This document shows, piece by piece, positions 30,027-39,600 of a DNA stretch of 64,000 nt. Location: the NCBI RefSeq assembly GCF_000321045.1, contig NZ_HE578945.1, forward strand, positions 486,018 through 550,017, given 5' to 3'. A model generated the notes under the pieces. The model had not been told where the DNA came from, searched no databases, and saw only the letters and a list, made by a program, of their open reading frames with translations. How positions within the stretch are numbered: the stretch's first letter is position 1; every line of letters begins with the position of its first letter. The translations under genes were made by a program, and so were the position numbers. This DNA is from Phytobacter massiliensis JC163 (GTDB taxonomy: Bacteria > Pseudomonadota > Gammaproteobacteria > Enterobacterales > Enterobacteriaceae).

Positions 30027-31115
30027 GTGAAAATACTGGTAACAGGTGGGGCAGGGTTTATTGGATCTGCCGTTGTTCGTCACATTATTAATAACACCCC
30101 CGATAGCGTCGTTAACGTCGATAAATTGACCTACGCGGGCAACCTTGAGTCTCTGGCTGAAATTGAAAACAGCGCGCGTTACGTTTTCGAACGGGCGGAT
30201 ATTTGTGACGGTGAAGCCATGGCGCGCATTTTTGCTGAACATCAGCCTGATGCCGTGATGCACCTTGCGGCTGAAAGCCATGTCGATCGTTCAATTACTG
30301 GTCCGGCTGCCTTTATTGAGACCAATATTGTCGGCACTTACGTGCTGCTTGAAGCCGCGCGTAAGTACTGGATGCAGCTGGATGAGTCGCGTAAAGCTGC
30401 CTTCCGCTTCCACCATATCTCTACCGATGAAGTCTATGGCGACCTGCCGCATCCTGATGAGGTGCCCGCCGGTTCGCCGCTGCCGCTGTTCACCGAAACA
30501 ACGCCGTACTCTCCCAGCAGCCCTTACTCCTCTTCGAAAGCCTCCAGCGATCACCTGGTGCGCGCATGGCGTCGGACATACGGTCTGCCGACCCTTGTCA
30601 CCAACTGTTCGAACAACTACGGCCCTTACCATTTCCCCGAAAAACTGATTCCGCTGATGATCCTCAATGCGCTGGCCGGTAAACCGCTGCCGGTGTATGG
30701 CAACGGCGAGCAGATTCGTGACTGGCTCTTCGTCGAAGATCACGCGCGTGCGCTGTACAAAGTGGTCACCGAAGGCGTAGCGGGGGAAACCTATAACATC
30801 GGCGGCCATAACGAGCGTAAAAATATTGAGGTGGTGAAAACCATCTGCGCCATTCTCGACGAGCTGATCGCGGACAAGCCAGCAGGTATCAGCAGCTTTA
30901 CGCAGCTCATCACCTATGTCACCGACCGTCCGGGCCACGATCTGCGCTATGCCATTGACGCCAGCAAGATCAAAGACGAACTAGGCTGGGTGCCGCAGGA
31001 GACGTTCGAATCCGGCATCAAGAAAACCGTGGAGTGGTATCTCAACAATCAGGCGTGGTGGCAGCGCGTGATGGATGGCTCGTATGCAGGCGAACGTCTG
31101 GGTCTGGCAGAATAA
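30027..31115 (+). CDS. rfbB: dTDP-glucose 4,6-dehydratase
   Basis: RfbB (RmlB) converts dTDP-glucose to dTDP-4-keto-6-deoxyglucose, the second step of dTDP-L-rhamnose synthesis. The 362-residue protein has [15 protein letters not shown] as the NAD-binding loop, STDEVYGDL with the catalytic Asp/Glu pair, and YSSSK as the Tyr/Lys motif. The start is GTG at 30027, eight bases after GGAAG. An ATG four codons earlier overlaps that ribosome site. It is the first gene of the O-antigen operon. Confidence 0.97.
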   Translation: MKILVTGGAGFIGSAVVRHIINNTPDSVVNVDKLTYAGNLESLAEIENSARYVFERADICDGEAMARIFAEHQPDAVMHLAAESHVDRSITGPAAFIETNIVGTYVLLEAARKYWMQLDESRKAAFRFHHISTDEVYGDLPHPDEVPAGSPLPLFTETTPYSPSSPYSSSKASSDHLVRAWRRTYGLPTLVTNCSNNYGPYHFPEKLIPLMILNALAGKPLPVYGNGEQIRDWLFVEDHARALYKVVTEGVAGETYNIGGHNERKNIEVVKTICAILDELIADKPAGISSFTQLITYVTDRPGHDLRYAIDASKIKDELGWVPQETFESGIKKTVEWYLNNQAWWQRVMDGSYAGERLGLAE

Positions 31116-31127
31116 ATAAAGGAAATA

Positions 31128-32003
31128 ATGATGAAAGGCATCGTGTTAGCGGGCGGTTCCGGCACCCGTCTTTATCCTATTACTCAAGGCGTGTCGAAAC
31201 AGCTTCTGCCTGTTTATGACAAGCCGATGATTTTTTATCCCATTTCTGTACTGATGCTAGCGGGCATTCGTGACATTTTAATTATCACGACGCCGGAAGA
31301 TCTCGCTGCGTTCCAACGCCTGCTGGGTAACGGTTCCCAGTTCGGTATTCGCCTGAGCTATGAAGTTCAGCCCTCCCCGGACGGCCTTGCACAGGCTTTT
31401 ATCATCGGCGAAGAGTTCATTAATAATGAGCCGTGCGCGCTGGTGCTGGGCGACAACATCTACTTCGGCCAGAGCTTTGGTAAAAAACTGGAAACCGCCG
31501 CGCAGCTGACGAAAGGGGCGATGGTCTTTGGCTATCAGGTTCAGGACCCGGAACGTTTCGGCGTGGTGGAGTTTGATGAAAACTACACGGCGCTCTCTAT
31601 TGAAGAGAAGCCGCTGAAGCCGAAGTCCAACTGGGCGGTCACCGGCCTCTATTTCTACGACAGCAACGTTGTTGAAATGGCCAAACAGGTTAAACCGTCG
31701 GCCCGCGGCGAGCTGGAAATCACTACCCTTAACCAGATGTATCTGGATCGCGGCGAACTGCAGGTTGAACTGCTGGGCCGTGGGTTTGCCTGGCTTGATA
31801 CCGGTACCCATGACAGCCTCGTTGAAGCGTCGCAGTTTATCCACACCATTGAAAAGCGCCAGGGTATGAAGGTGGCCTGTCTGGAAGAGATCGCTTTCCG
31901 TAAAGGCTGGCTGAATCATGACCAGGTGGCGGAACAGGTGAAAAAGCTGTCGAAAACCGACTATGGCCGCTATTTGCAAATGCTGATTAGCGAAAAAGCG
32001 TAA
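31128..32003 (+). CDS. rfbA: glucose-1-phosphate thymidylyltransferase
   Basis: RfbA (RmlA) makes dTDP-glucose from dTTP and glucose-1-phosphate, the first and feedback-regulated step of rhamnose donor synthesis. The 291-residue protein has [14 protein letters not shown] at the N-terminus, VLGDNIYFG near residue 108 and IEEKP near residue 160. Here rfbA lies directly after rfbB. In E. coli and Salmonella rfbD comes second, so the order is B-A-D-C. Confidence 0.97.
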   Translation: MMKGIVLAGGSGTRLYPITQGVSKQLLPVYDKPMIFYPISVLMLAGIRDILIITTPEDLAAFQRLLGNGSQFGIRLSYEVQPSPDGLAQAFIIGEEFINNEPCALVLGDNIYFGQSFGKKLETAAQLTKGAMVFGYQVQDPERFGVVEFDENYTALSIEEKPLKPKSNWAVTGLYFYDSNVVEMAKQVKPSARGELEITTLNQMYLDRGELQVELLGRGFAWLDTGTHDSLVEASQFIHTIEKRQGMKVACLEEIAFRKGWLNHDQVAEQVKKLSKTDYGRYLQMLISEKA

Positions 32004-32023
32004 CGCGGCGTAACGGGAAAAGT

Positions 32024-32914
32024 ATGAAGATTTTATTAATTGGTAAAAACGGTCAGGTTGGCTGGGAACTGCAGCGCTCGCTCTCCACGCTTGGCGACGT
32101 GGTGGCTGTTGATTATTTCGACGAAGCACTGTGCGGCGATCTGACGAAGCCCGAAGGGATTGCCGAGACGATCCGCAGCGTTAAGCCTGACGTTGTGGTC
32201 AATGCCGCCGCGCACACGGCGGTCGACAAAGCGGAAAGCGAGCGTGAACTGTCGCAGCTGCTTAACGCCGATAGCGTTGAGGTCATTGCCAGAGAGACGG
32301 CGCAAATCGGCGCTATGCTGGTGCATTACTCCACCGATTACGTGTTCAACGGCGAAGGCGACCATTTCCGTCAGGAAGATGAACAAACCGGCCCGCTCAA
32401 CGTTTACGGCGAGACTAAGCTTGCCGGTGAAAAAGCGGTTGCCGCCCATAACCCGCGCCACTTTATTTTCCGCACCAGCTGGGTCTATGCCACCCGCGGC
32501 GCGAACTTCGCGAAGACCATGCTGCGTCTGGCGAAAGAGAAAGAGCAGCTGTCAATCATCAACGACCAGCACGGCGCGCCGACCGGCGCAGAACTGCTGG
32601 CCGACTGCACGGCTATCGCCATTCGCACTGCCGCACAAAACGCCTCGCTGTTTGGCACTTACCATCTGGTCGCCAGCGGCGAAACCACCTGGTATGACTA
32701 TGCGCAGTACGTGTTTTCCGTTGCCGAAGAGCTTGGTGAGACGCTGGCTATTCGTGAGGTAAAAGGGGTGGATACCTCCGCCTACCCGACGCCGGCCAAA
32801 CGTCCGCATAACTCGCGCCTGTCCAATCAAAAATTCCAGTCCGCATTTGCGGTTGTGCTGCCTGACTGGCAAGTCGGCGTGAAACGCGCCGTTACTGAAA
32901 TGCTTGGTAAGTAA
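32024..32914 (+). CDS. rfbD: dTDP-4-dehydrorhamnose reductase
   Basis: RfbD (RmlD) performs the last step, NAD(P)H-dependent reduction to dTDP-L-rhamnose. The 296-residue short-chain dehydrogenase has the loop LIGKNGQVGWEL at residues 4-15, STDYVFNGEG near residue 105 and the catalytic YGETKLAGE near residue 128. It precedes rfbC by 16 bases. Confidence 0.97.
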   Translation: MKILLIGKNGQVGWELQRSLSTLGDVVAVDYFDEALCGDLTKPEGIAETIRSVKPDVVVNAAAHTAVDKAESERELSQLLNADSVEVIARETAQIGAMLVHYSTDYVFNGEGDHFRQEDEQTGPLNVYGETKLAGEKAVAAHNPRHFIFRTSWVYATRGANFAKTMLRLAKEKEQLSIINDQHGAPTGAELLADCTAIAIRTAAQNASLFGTYHLVASGETTWYDYAQYVFSVAEELGETLAIREVKGVDTSAYPTPAKRPHNSRLSNQKFQSAFAVVLPDWQVGVKRAVTEMLGK

Positions 32915-32930
32915 TGTAGAGATGTGACTA

Positions 32931-33479
32931 ATGAATGTAATTAATACAGCTATTCCAGAAGTCTTTATTTTTGAACCGAGAGTTTTTGGTGACGCACGTG
33001 GGTTTTTCTTTGAAAGCTTTAACCAGAAGATCTTTGATGAAGCGGTAGGTCGCAAAGTCGAATTCGTGCAGGACAACCATTCCCAGTCGCAAAAAGGCGT
33101 GCTGCGTGGTCTGCACTATCAGCTCGATCCCCATGCCCAGGGCAAACTGGTGCGCTGCGTTGAAGGGGAAGTGTTTGACGTGGCGGTGGACATCCGCGAG
33201 AACTCAGCCACCTTTGGCAAATGGGTTGGCGTGGTGCTGAGCGCGGAAAACAAACGTCAGCTGTGGATCCCGGAAGGATTTGCGCACGGCTTTTTAACCC
33301 TCAGCGATACGGCGCAGTTCCTCTATAAAGCGACCAATTTCTATGCGCCGCAATCAGAGCGCAGCATTATCTGGAACGATGCGGATATCGCTATCGAATG
33401 GCCAGCGGTTGAGTCAATTGTGCTTTCCGCCAAAGATGAGCAAGGGCTGCCGCTGACTAAAGCCGATCTGTATCGCTAA
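32931..33479 (+). CDS. rfbC: dTDP-4-dehydrorhamnose 3,5-epimerase
   Basis: RfbC (RmlC) epimerises dTDP-4-keto-6-deoxyglucose at C3 and C5, ahead of RfbD. The 182-residue cupin has GFFFESFNQKIFDEA, the active-site QDNHSQSQKGVLRGLHYQ with the catalytic His, and PEGFAHGFLTLSD. This gene completes a full dTDP-L-rhamnose set, so rhamnose is very likely a component of the O-polysaccharide. Confidence 0.97.
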   Translation: MNVINTAIPEVFIFEPRVFGDARGFFFESFNQKIFDEAVGRKVEFVQDNHSQSQKGVLRGLHYQLDPHAQGKLVRCVEGEVFDVAVDIRENSATFGKWVGVVLSAENKRQLWIPEGFAHGFLTLSDTAQFLYKATNFYAPQSERSIIWNDADIAIEWPAVESIVLSAKDEQGLPLTKADLYR

Positions 33480-33483
33480 TCCT

Positions 33484-34422
33484 ATGACATCTCATAAAAA
33501 GATAGCTGTTCTAATTTGTACTTTTAATGGCAGCAAATTCCTTCGTAAGCAACTTGATTCCATCATTTCCCAGTCCTGGCAGGACTGGGAAATTTTTGCA
33601 TCAGATGATGGCTCAACCGATGATACCCTGGCGATCCTCAAGGAGTATCAGACGCGGTTAGGGCAGAACAAACTGCATATCGTTAAAGGACCAGGCAAAG
33701 GATTTGCCTGGAATTTTCTGTCATTGCTCGATGTCTGCGGCGATGGGTTTGACTATTACGCGTTTAGCGATCAGGACGATGAGTGGCTGCCGGATAAGCT
33801 GGCGCGGGCAATGGCGAAACTTGCCGACCTGGAAAAAGAGAACCCCGATGGCCCGGCGCTGCACTGCGGCAGGACCATGCTGGTCAATGACTGTGACGAG
33901 TGCATCGGCTATTCACCGCTGTTTCAGAAAGCGCCATCGTTTCGCAATGCGCTGATCCAAAGTATTGCCGGTGGCAATACCATGATGTTTAACCGCGCGG
34001 CCCGTAATATCATCAACCTGACTCCGCGCGGGCATAAAATTATCTCCCATGACTGGTGGATCTATATTTTAATTTCCGGCTGTAATGGCGCGATCATTTA
34101 TGATGAGATCCCCACGATTAAATATCGCCAGCATACCAACAATATCATCGGTTCAAATCTCGGCTGGCGCGCGCGCCTGCGTAGAATCAATGGGTTGTTT
34201 GATGGCCATTTTCGCGGCTGGATCCAGAGTAATCTTGATGCGCTAAACGCGATGCAGTTACCTTTGTCTAAAGAGAGTCGGTGGGTGCTTGATAATTTTA
34301 TGGAAGCGCGCACGGCAGGTTTTGTCACCCGGGTGATGAAATTTAACAAAATTAAACTTTATCGACAAACTGTTTTCGGTACGCTGGCATTTATTATTGC
34401 TGTTCTTTTTAAAAAGATCTGA
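33484..34422 (+). CDS. family 2 glycosyltransferase, possible rhamnosyltransferase
   Basis: This predicted GT-A glycosyltransferase has 312 residues. It opens with IAVLICTFNGSKFLRKQLDSI, has DDGS at residues 41-44 and DQDDEW at 96-101 for donor and metal binding, and a hydrophobic C-terminus (FGTLAFIIAVLF) that may touch the membrane. It directly follows the rhamnose donor genes and resembles rhamnosyltransferases of O-antigen loci. A role in adding an early adaptor or first rhamnose to the lipid acceptor is an inference. A terminator-like hairpin lies within its first 115 bases. Confidence 0.85.
   Translation: MTSHKKIAVLICTFNGSKFLRKQLDSIISQSWQDWEIFASDDGSTDDTLAILKEYQTRLGQNKLHIVKGPGKGFAWNFLSLLDVCGDGFDYYAFSDQDDEWLPDKLARAMAKLADLEKENPDGPALHCGRTMLVNDCDECIGYSPLFQKAPSFRNALIQSIAGGNTMMFNRAARNIINLTPRGHKIISHDWWIYILISGCNGAIIYDEIPTIKYRQHTNNIIGSNLGWRARLRRINGLFDGHFRGWIQSNLDALNAMQLPLSKESRWVLDNFMEARTAGFVTRVMKFNKIKLYRQTVFGTLAFIIAVLFKKI
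33566..33597 (+). other. terminator-like perfect hairpin inside the glycosyltransferase gene
   Basis: TTTCCCAGTCCTG (33566-33578) and CAGGACTGGGAAA (33580-33592) form a perfect 13-bp inverted repeat with a single-base centre, followed at once by five T (33593-33597). The form is that of an intrinsic terminator, but it encodes SQSWQDWE in the GT2 fold, so the match may partly reflect codon content. Confidence 0.6.
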
Positions 34423-34456
34423 TCCACCAGCAAAAAAATTGCAATGAGGTATTAGA

Positions 34457-35290
34457 GTGCTGCAAAATGAACATCATAGTTCATCACTATGGTCATTAAT
34501 TCGCTGTCTTTACAGAAATAAGAATATCATTTTCGAAATGAGCAAACGCGATATCGTAAGCCGTTATAAAGGCTCATTTATCGGGATATTCTGGTCGTTA
34601 ATTAACCCCATTTTTATGCTGACGGTGTACACCTTCGTCTTTTCCGTGGTGTTTAAAGCACGGTGGGGGCAGGGCACCGCAGACGAGCCAAAAACCCAGT
34701 TCGCGTTGATACTGTTCGTCGGTATGATTATTCACGGTTTTCTCGCAGAAAACCTGATGCGCGCGCCGGGCCTGATTTTACAGCACGCCAACTATGTCAA
34801 AAAAGTCATCTTCCCGCTGGAAATTCTTCCGGTGGTCATGCTGCTTTCTGTGCTTTTTCACACCATCATCAGCTTCCTGGTCCTGATTCTTGCCTTTACC
34901 ATTTTTAATGGTATTCCGCACTGGACCATTGTGCTGGCGCCTTTGATCTTCCTGCCGTTGATAATATTCACCGTTTCCGCCTCGTGGTTTTTATCCGCGC
35001 TGGGCGTTTATATGCGTGATATCGGGCAGATTATCGGCATTGTTAGCACACTGTTGCTGTTTCTCGCGCCGGTATTTTACCCGCTCTCCGCGCTGCCGCC
35101 GGAATTTCAGCATATTGTGATGCTCAACCCGCTGACTTTTATTATTGAAGAGTCACGTAAGGTGATTATCTGGGGCGGCATACCGGACTTTAAAGGGTTA
35201 ATGATTTACACCGCGGCATCGCTTGTGTGCCTGTGGCTGAGCTATATCTGGTTCCAGAAAACAAGAAAAGGATTCGCAGATGTCATCTGA
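34457..35290 (+). CDS. wzm: O-antigen ABC transporter, permease (Wzm)
   Basis: Wzm is the membrane half of the ABC transporter that exports completed, undecaprenyl-linked O-polysaccharide across the inner membrane. The 277-residue protein is an ABC-2 type permease with six predicted membrane segments. The characteristic N-terminal stretch is SKRDIVSRYKGSFIGIFWSLINPIFML, and the C-terminal half has LGVYMRDIGQIIGIVSTLLLFLAPVFYP. The start is a GTG at 34457 with GAGGT nearby. It overlaps wzt by 11 bases, as is usual for the pair. Confidence 0.94.
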   Translation: MLQNEHHSSSLWSLIRCLYRNKNIIFEMSKRDIVSRYKGSFIGIFWSLINPIFMLTVYTFVFSVVFKARWGQGTADEPKTQFALILFVGMIIHGFLAENLMRAPGLILQHANYVKKVIFPLEILPVVMLLSVLFHTIISFLVLILAFTIFNGIPHWTIVLAPLIFLPLIIFTVSASWFLSALGVYMRDIGQIIGIVSTLLLFLAPVFYPLSALPPEFQHIVMLNPLTFIIEESRKVIIWGGIPDFKGLMIYTAASLVCLWLSYIWFQKTRKGFADVI

Positions 35291-36626
35291 TAATAATGCG
35301 ATTGAAGTCAATAACATTAGTAAATGTTATCAGGTGTATAACAAGCCGGTTCAGCGGCTGAAACAGCTCCTCTTCGCGAAACAAAAAGAGCACGGCGAGC
35401 GCGTAGAGCGCCTCCATTGCGATGAATTCTGGGCGCTGCAGGATATTAATTTTGTTCTGCCTCGCGGCGAAACGCTGGGCGTGGTCGGTAAAAACGGTTC
35501 CGGCAAATCCACGCTGCTGCAAATTATTGCCGGTACGCTCACCCCCACTACCGGGTCGGTGGCGATTAACGGTCGCGTTGCGGCGTTACTCGAACTGGGC
35601 GCCGGGTTTAATAATGAGTTCACCGGTCGGGAAAATGTCTACCTGAACGCCTCTCTGCTGGGGCTGAGTAAAGAGCAGGTGGACGCGAAGCTGGATGATA
35701 TTCTGGCGTTTGCCGATATCGGCCACTTTATTGACTCGGCGGTGCGCTCCTACTCCAGCGGCATGCTGGTGCGCCTGGCGTTTGCAATCCAGGCGCAGCT
35801 CGACCCGGAAATCCTCATCGTTGATGAAGCGCTGGCGGTGGGCGACGCCAAATTCCAGGCGAAATGCTTTAACCGTCTCAAAAAACTCAAAGAGAACGGC
35901 ACGTCTATTCTGTTTGTCTCCCATGCCACTGAACAGATAGTGACCCACTGCGACCGCGCCATTTTACTCAACGATGGCCTGTTAATAGCGCAGGACAAAC
36001 CCAAAGTCGTGGTGAACCAGTATCTGGATCTGCTGTTTGGCAAAAACAGCAAGGCCAATAAAGAAGAGAAAGCCGCCGCGGTGAAAGGCTTGCAGGTTTC
36101 TCGTGATGAAACCCCTGAGCGGGTGGAGTGGCAGGATGGCGTAGGCTACGAAAATCGCCTGAACTATAATCCGTCAGAATATCGCTGGGGCGACAAATGC
36201 GCGGAAATTCTGGATTTTGTGCTCTCGCAGGGGGCGGATAATTATCCGGTGATCCTGAAAAGCAATCAGGATATTCGCTTAAAATTCAGGGTAAAATTCA
36301 GTCAGAAAATTGTCCGGCCCATTTTCGGCTTTGCGGTAAAAACCAAAGATGGCGTGACGATTTATAACACCAATACAGAATTGCAGGATGTCGCCGTTAT
36401 CGACTTCACCCAGCCGGGGCAGGAGATGGATATCGAGGTTGCGATGCCGGTGCAGCTCTATCAGGGTGATTACTTTATCTCTGTTGGCATTGCCAGTTGC
36501 GATGCGAGCGGGACAGTTATTCCACACGATCGTCGTTATGATTCGATACATATTACTGTCGAGACAACAAACGAATTTATCGGTCTGGTCGATTTAGGGG
36601 CGAAGATTAGCTGTGATGCAAAATGA
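35280..36626 (+). CDS. wzt: O-antigen ABC transporter, ATPase with carbohydrate-binding domain (Wzt)
   Basis: Wzt is the ATPase of the exporter. In 448 residues it has Walker A GKNGSGKST (70-78), signature SYSSGM (157-162) and Walker B ILIVDEAL (178-185). A C-terminal extension (about residues 285-448) has the look of the Wzt carbohydrate-binding domain, with YRWGDKCAEILDF, a run of beta-strand segments, and YQGDYFISVGIA. In the E. coli O8 and O9a systems this domain recognises the modified non-reducing end of the finished glycan. The next gene, which overlaps it by 14 bases, holds a methyltransferase domain that could make such an end. Confidence 0.95.
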   Translation: MSSDNNAIEVNNISKCYQVYNKPVQRLKQLLFAKQKEHGERVERLHCDEFWALQDINFVLPRGETLGVVGKNGSGKSTLLQIIAGTLTPTTGSVAINGRVAALLELGAGFNNEFTGRENVYLNASLLGLSKEQVDAKLDDILAFADIGHFIDSAVRSYSSGMLVRLAFAIQAQLDPEILIVDEALAVGDAKFQAKCFNRLKKLKENGTSILFVSHATEQIVTHCDRAILLNDGLLIAQDKPKVVVNQYLDLLFGKNSKANKEEKAAAVKGLQVSRDETPERVEWQDGVGYENRLNYNPSEYRWGDKCAEILDFVLSQGADNYPVILKSNQDIRLKFRVKFSQKIVRPIFGFAVKTKDGVTIYNTNTELQDVAVIDFTQPGQEMDIEVAMPVQLYQGDYFISVGIASCDASGTVIPHDRRYDSIHITVETTNEFIGLVDLGAKISCDAK

Positions 36627-39600
36627 TTTAACCACAACATTGAATGAGTCCTCGTTTATCTGGAACGAGGAGCTCAAGGTCTGGACGAAAGAAGAAGTTA
36701 CCCCTTTCATGTACAGCGACGGTGACGAAGCCGAAAACTACCTGCTCGCCGCGCTCGACAAGACCGAGGATCACAGCGTCTTTTCCGAAGAACTGAAACC
36801 CTGGATCAAAGACTGGCCGTCGCTCTACCACCTCTCTTCCCGCCGCTCCAATTTATTGCAGCCGTTCAAGGCGTGGTTTAAAGGGAAAAGAGTACTGGAG
36901 ATAGGCTGCGGCTGCGGCGCGATTAGCCGCTTCCTCGGCGAAGCGGGCGCGACGGTGGTCTCGGTTGAGGGCAGCATTCGCCGTGCGCGGATTGCCAGCA
37001 AGCGTTGCGCCGATCTGGAGAACGTTACGTTTATCTGTTCCCCCAGCGACGCGCTGCCGGATTTAGGCGAGTTTGACGCCGTCATGCTGATTGGCGTGCT
37101 GGAATATGCCGGTATGTTCCTGGGCGCAGACGGCGACGACGCGCTGTTACGTCAGTGCCGTAGCCGCTTAAACGACACAGGCCGTCTGTTTGTCGCCATC
37201 GAAAACAAAATCGGCGCGAAGTACCTTGCGGGCGCTAATGAAGATCATCTGGCGGTGCCGATGGTTGGGGTGAACGACGCCTACGCGGAAAACTCTGTTC
37301 GGACCTACACGCGCCAGGAGCTGTTGAACAAACTGACCCAGGCCGGTTTCAGTCAGCAGGACGAGTTTATTCCGCTGCCGGAATATAAGTTACCGATCAC
37401 CGTGGTCTCGCCGCAGGGGATCACGCGCTACGCTTCGGCGCTCTCCTCGCTGGCGGTAGAGTCCGTGGCCGCAGACGTGCAGGGCGTAGCGGATTACCAT
37501 TTCTCGCTGGAACAGTTTAATCAGGTGGTGTGGCAGAACGGCCTCGCCCCTGAGCTGTGCAACTCGTTTTTGATCGTCGCCGGCACGCAGCAGGCGGCGG
37601 TATACGATCCCGCGATTCTGGCCTGGCACTACTCCGACGCCCGTGCGCAGGAGAATAACAAAGAGACGCTGTTCCGCCTGGACGGCGGCGATCGCATTGA
37701 CGTTATTGGCCGAACTCTTTCGGTTACGGAGAGCGAAGCCGCCTCCCGCGAGAGCTTCCACTACGGTGAAAGCCTGTGGCGTGAAATCGTGCGCGTTGTT
37801 AACCGCCGCGACTGGACGGTGGACGGCCTGGCGGAGGTTTTCAAAACCTGGCTGCGGATTGTCTCGCCCACCGATGACGACGCTATCGCGCCTCATGACA
37901 GCCGGATCGGCAATAGCTATTTTGACGCGCTGCCCTTCAACATCATTAAAAACGAGCAGGGCGAATATACCGTCTTTGACCAGGAGTGGGATGATGGCCA
38001 GACCAGCGAGCTGGGCTTTATCGCCTGGCGCGGGGTGTTCCACTCCCTGTTCCGTATTAAATCCTACGAGCAATCCCCTGCGGTAAACGCGCCGACATTT
38101 TTTGACCTGGCGTCGCAGGTGTTGCACTCCGTATGGCCTGAACTGCCTGAAGACACCTTCAGACGCTGGGCCGAGGAAGAGGCGCGTTTCTCCTCCGCTG
38201 CCGGAGGGGGCGATGATTTCCAGGCGCTGCTCGATGTCGCTCTGAGTTCAACGGTGAACTACCGCGCCAGCGTGACCGCCCTGCGCCAGCAGGTGACTAT
38301 CCTCAGCAATGAGCTGCAGGCCACGAAGGTACATGCCGATAACCTGACCGCGCAAATTGATGCGCAGCGTGTCAACTTCGACGCTCACCAGGAGAGCGCC
38401 AAAGCGCAGCAGGGTTTACTCGCCGCGCAGCAGAGCCAGATCGAAGCCCAGCAGAACGAGATTGAGGCGCAGCAGAAACATATCGAGACACTACAGGCGA
38501 CGCTGGACACTCAGGGCAACGATATCACCACCCTGAATGGCGCTATCGCCGAAGCTCAGGCGCAATGCGCTGAGGCTCAGGCGCAACATGCCCATAGCCA
38601 GGCGGAACACGTTCGTACCCTGGCGGAAAAGGCGCTGATGCAGAACTCCATCAGCTGGAAGGTGACCAAACCGCTGCGTTTCTCAAAACGCGTGGCGCTG
38701 GCGCTTTATCGTCGCGGCAGGGCAAAAACCGCGCAGCTGAATACCCATGCGCAGAAAGTTAACCATCTCGTTACCCATAAAAAGAATCAGTTAGGTGGCT
38801 ATAAACCGCTGGCCGTCTGGCTGTATCAGCGGTATCGCACCTATGGCTACGCGGGCTTTACCAGCAAACTCAGACGTGAAATGAACCCGGTGGTCGCCGC
38901 GCCGGATGCGCCGCTGCCGTTTGACTACCAGCAGTGGATTGCCCGCTGTGAAAGCGTCGACGCCGCGAAGCTCGCTGAGTTTACCGCCCATCAGGCGTCG
39001 TTTGAGCAGCTGCCGACCATCAGCATTGTGATGCCGTGCTATAACGCGCCGGTGGGGTACCTGCGTGAAGCGATTGATTCCGTGCGCAACCAGATTTATG
39101 CCCGCTGGGAGCTGTGTATCGCCGACGATGCCTCAACCGATGCCGATACGGTACAGGCGCTGAAAGAGTACGCGGCCCGCGACGCGCGCATCAAAGTGGT
39201 CTTCCGTGAGCAAAACGGACATATCTCGAACGCCAGCAACTCCGCTATTGAGCTGGCGACAGGGGAGTTTATCGCCCTGATGGACCAGGATGATTTACTG
39301 CCGCCGCACGCGCTCTATAAAGTAGTCGAAGCCATTAACAACCACCCTGGCGTGCAGCTTATCTATTCCGATGAAGATAAAATTTCGGCGGGCAACGTCC
39401 GCTGCGATCCATACTTCAAGGCGGACTGGAACCGCGACCTGTTCCTGTCGCAAAATATGTTCTCGCACCTGGGCGTGTTCAGAAAAACCATTATCGATAA
39501 GATTGGCGGTTTCCGGCCGGGGCTGGAGGGAAGCCAGGATTACGATCTGGTGCTGCGCTGCCTGGATCACGTCACCGACGGCCAGATTGTGCATATTCCG

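Noticed and set aside
38400-38600. Repeated CAG/GCG-rich DNA in the 1337-residue gene as a possible DNA repeat element
   Set aside because: The repeats follow the heptad pattern of a Gln/Glu/Ala coiled coil, and codons vary, so the repetition is at protein level.
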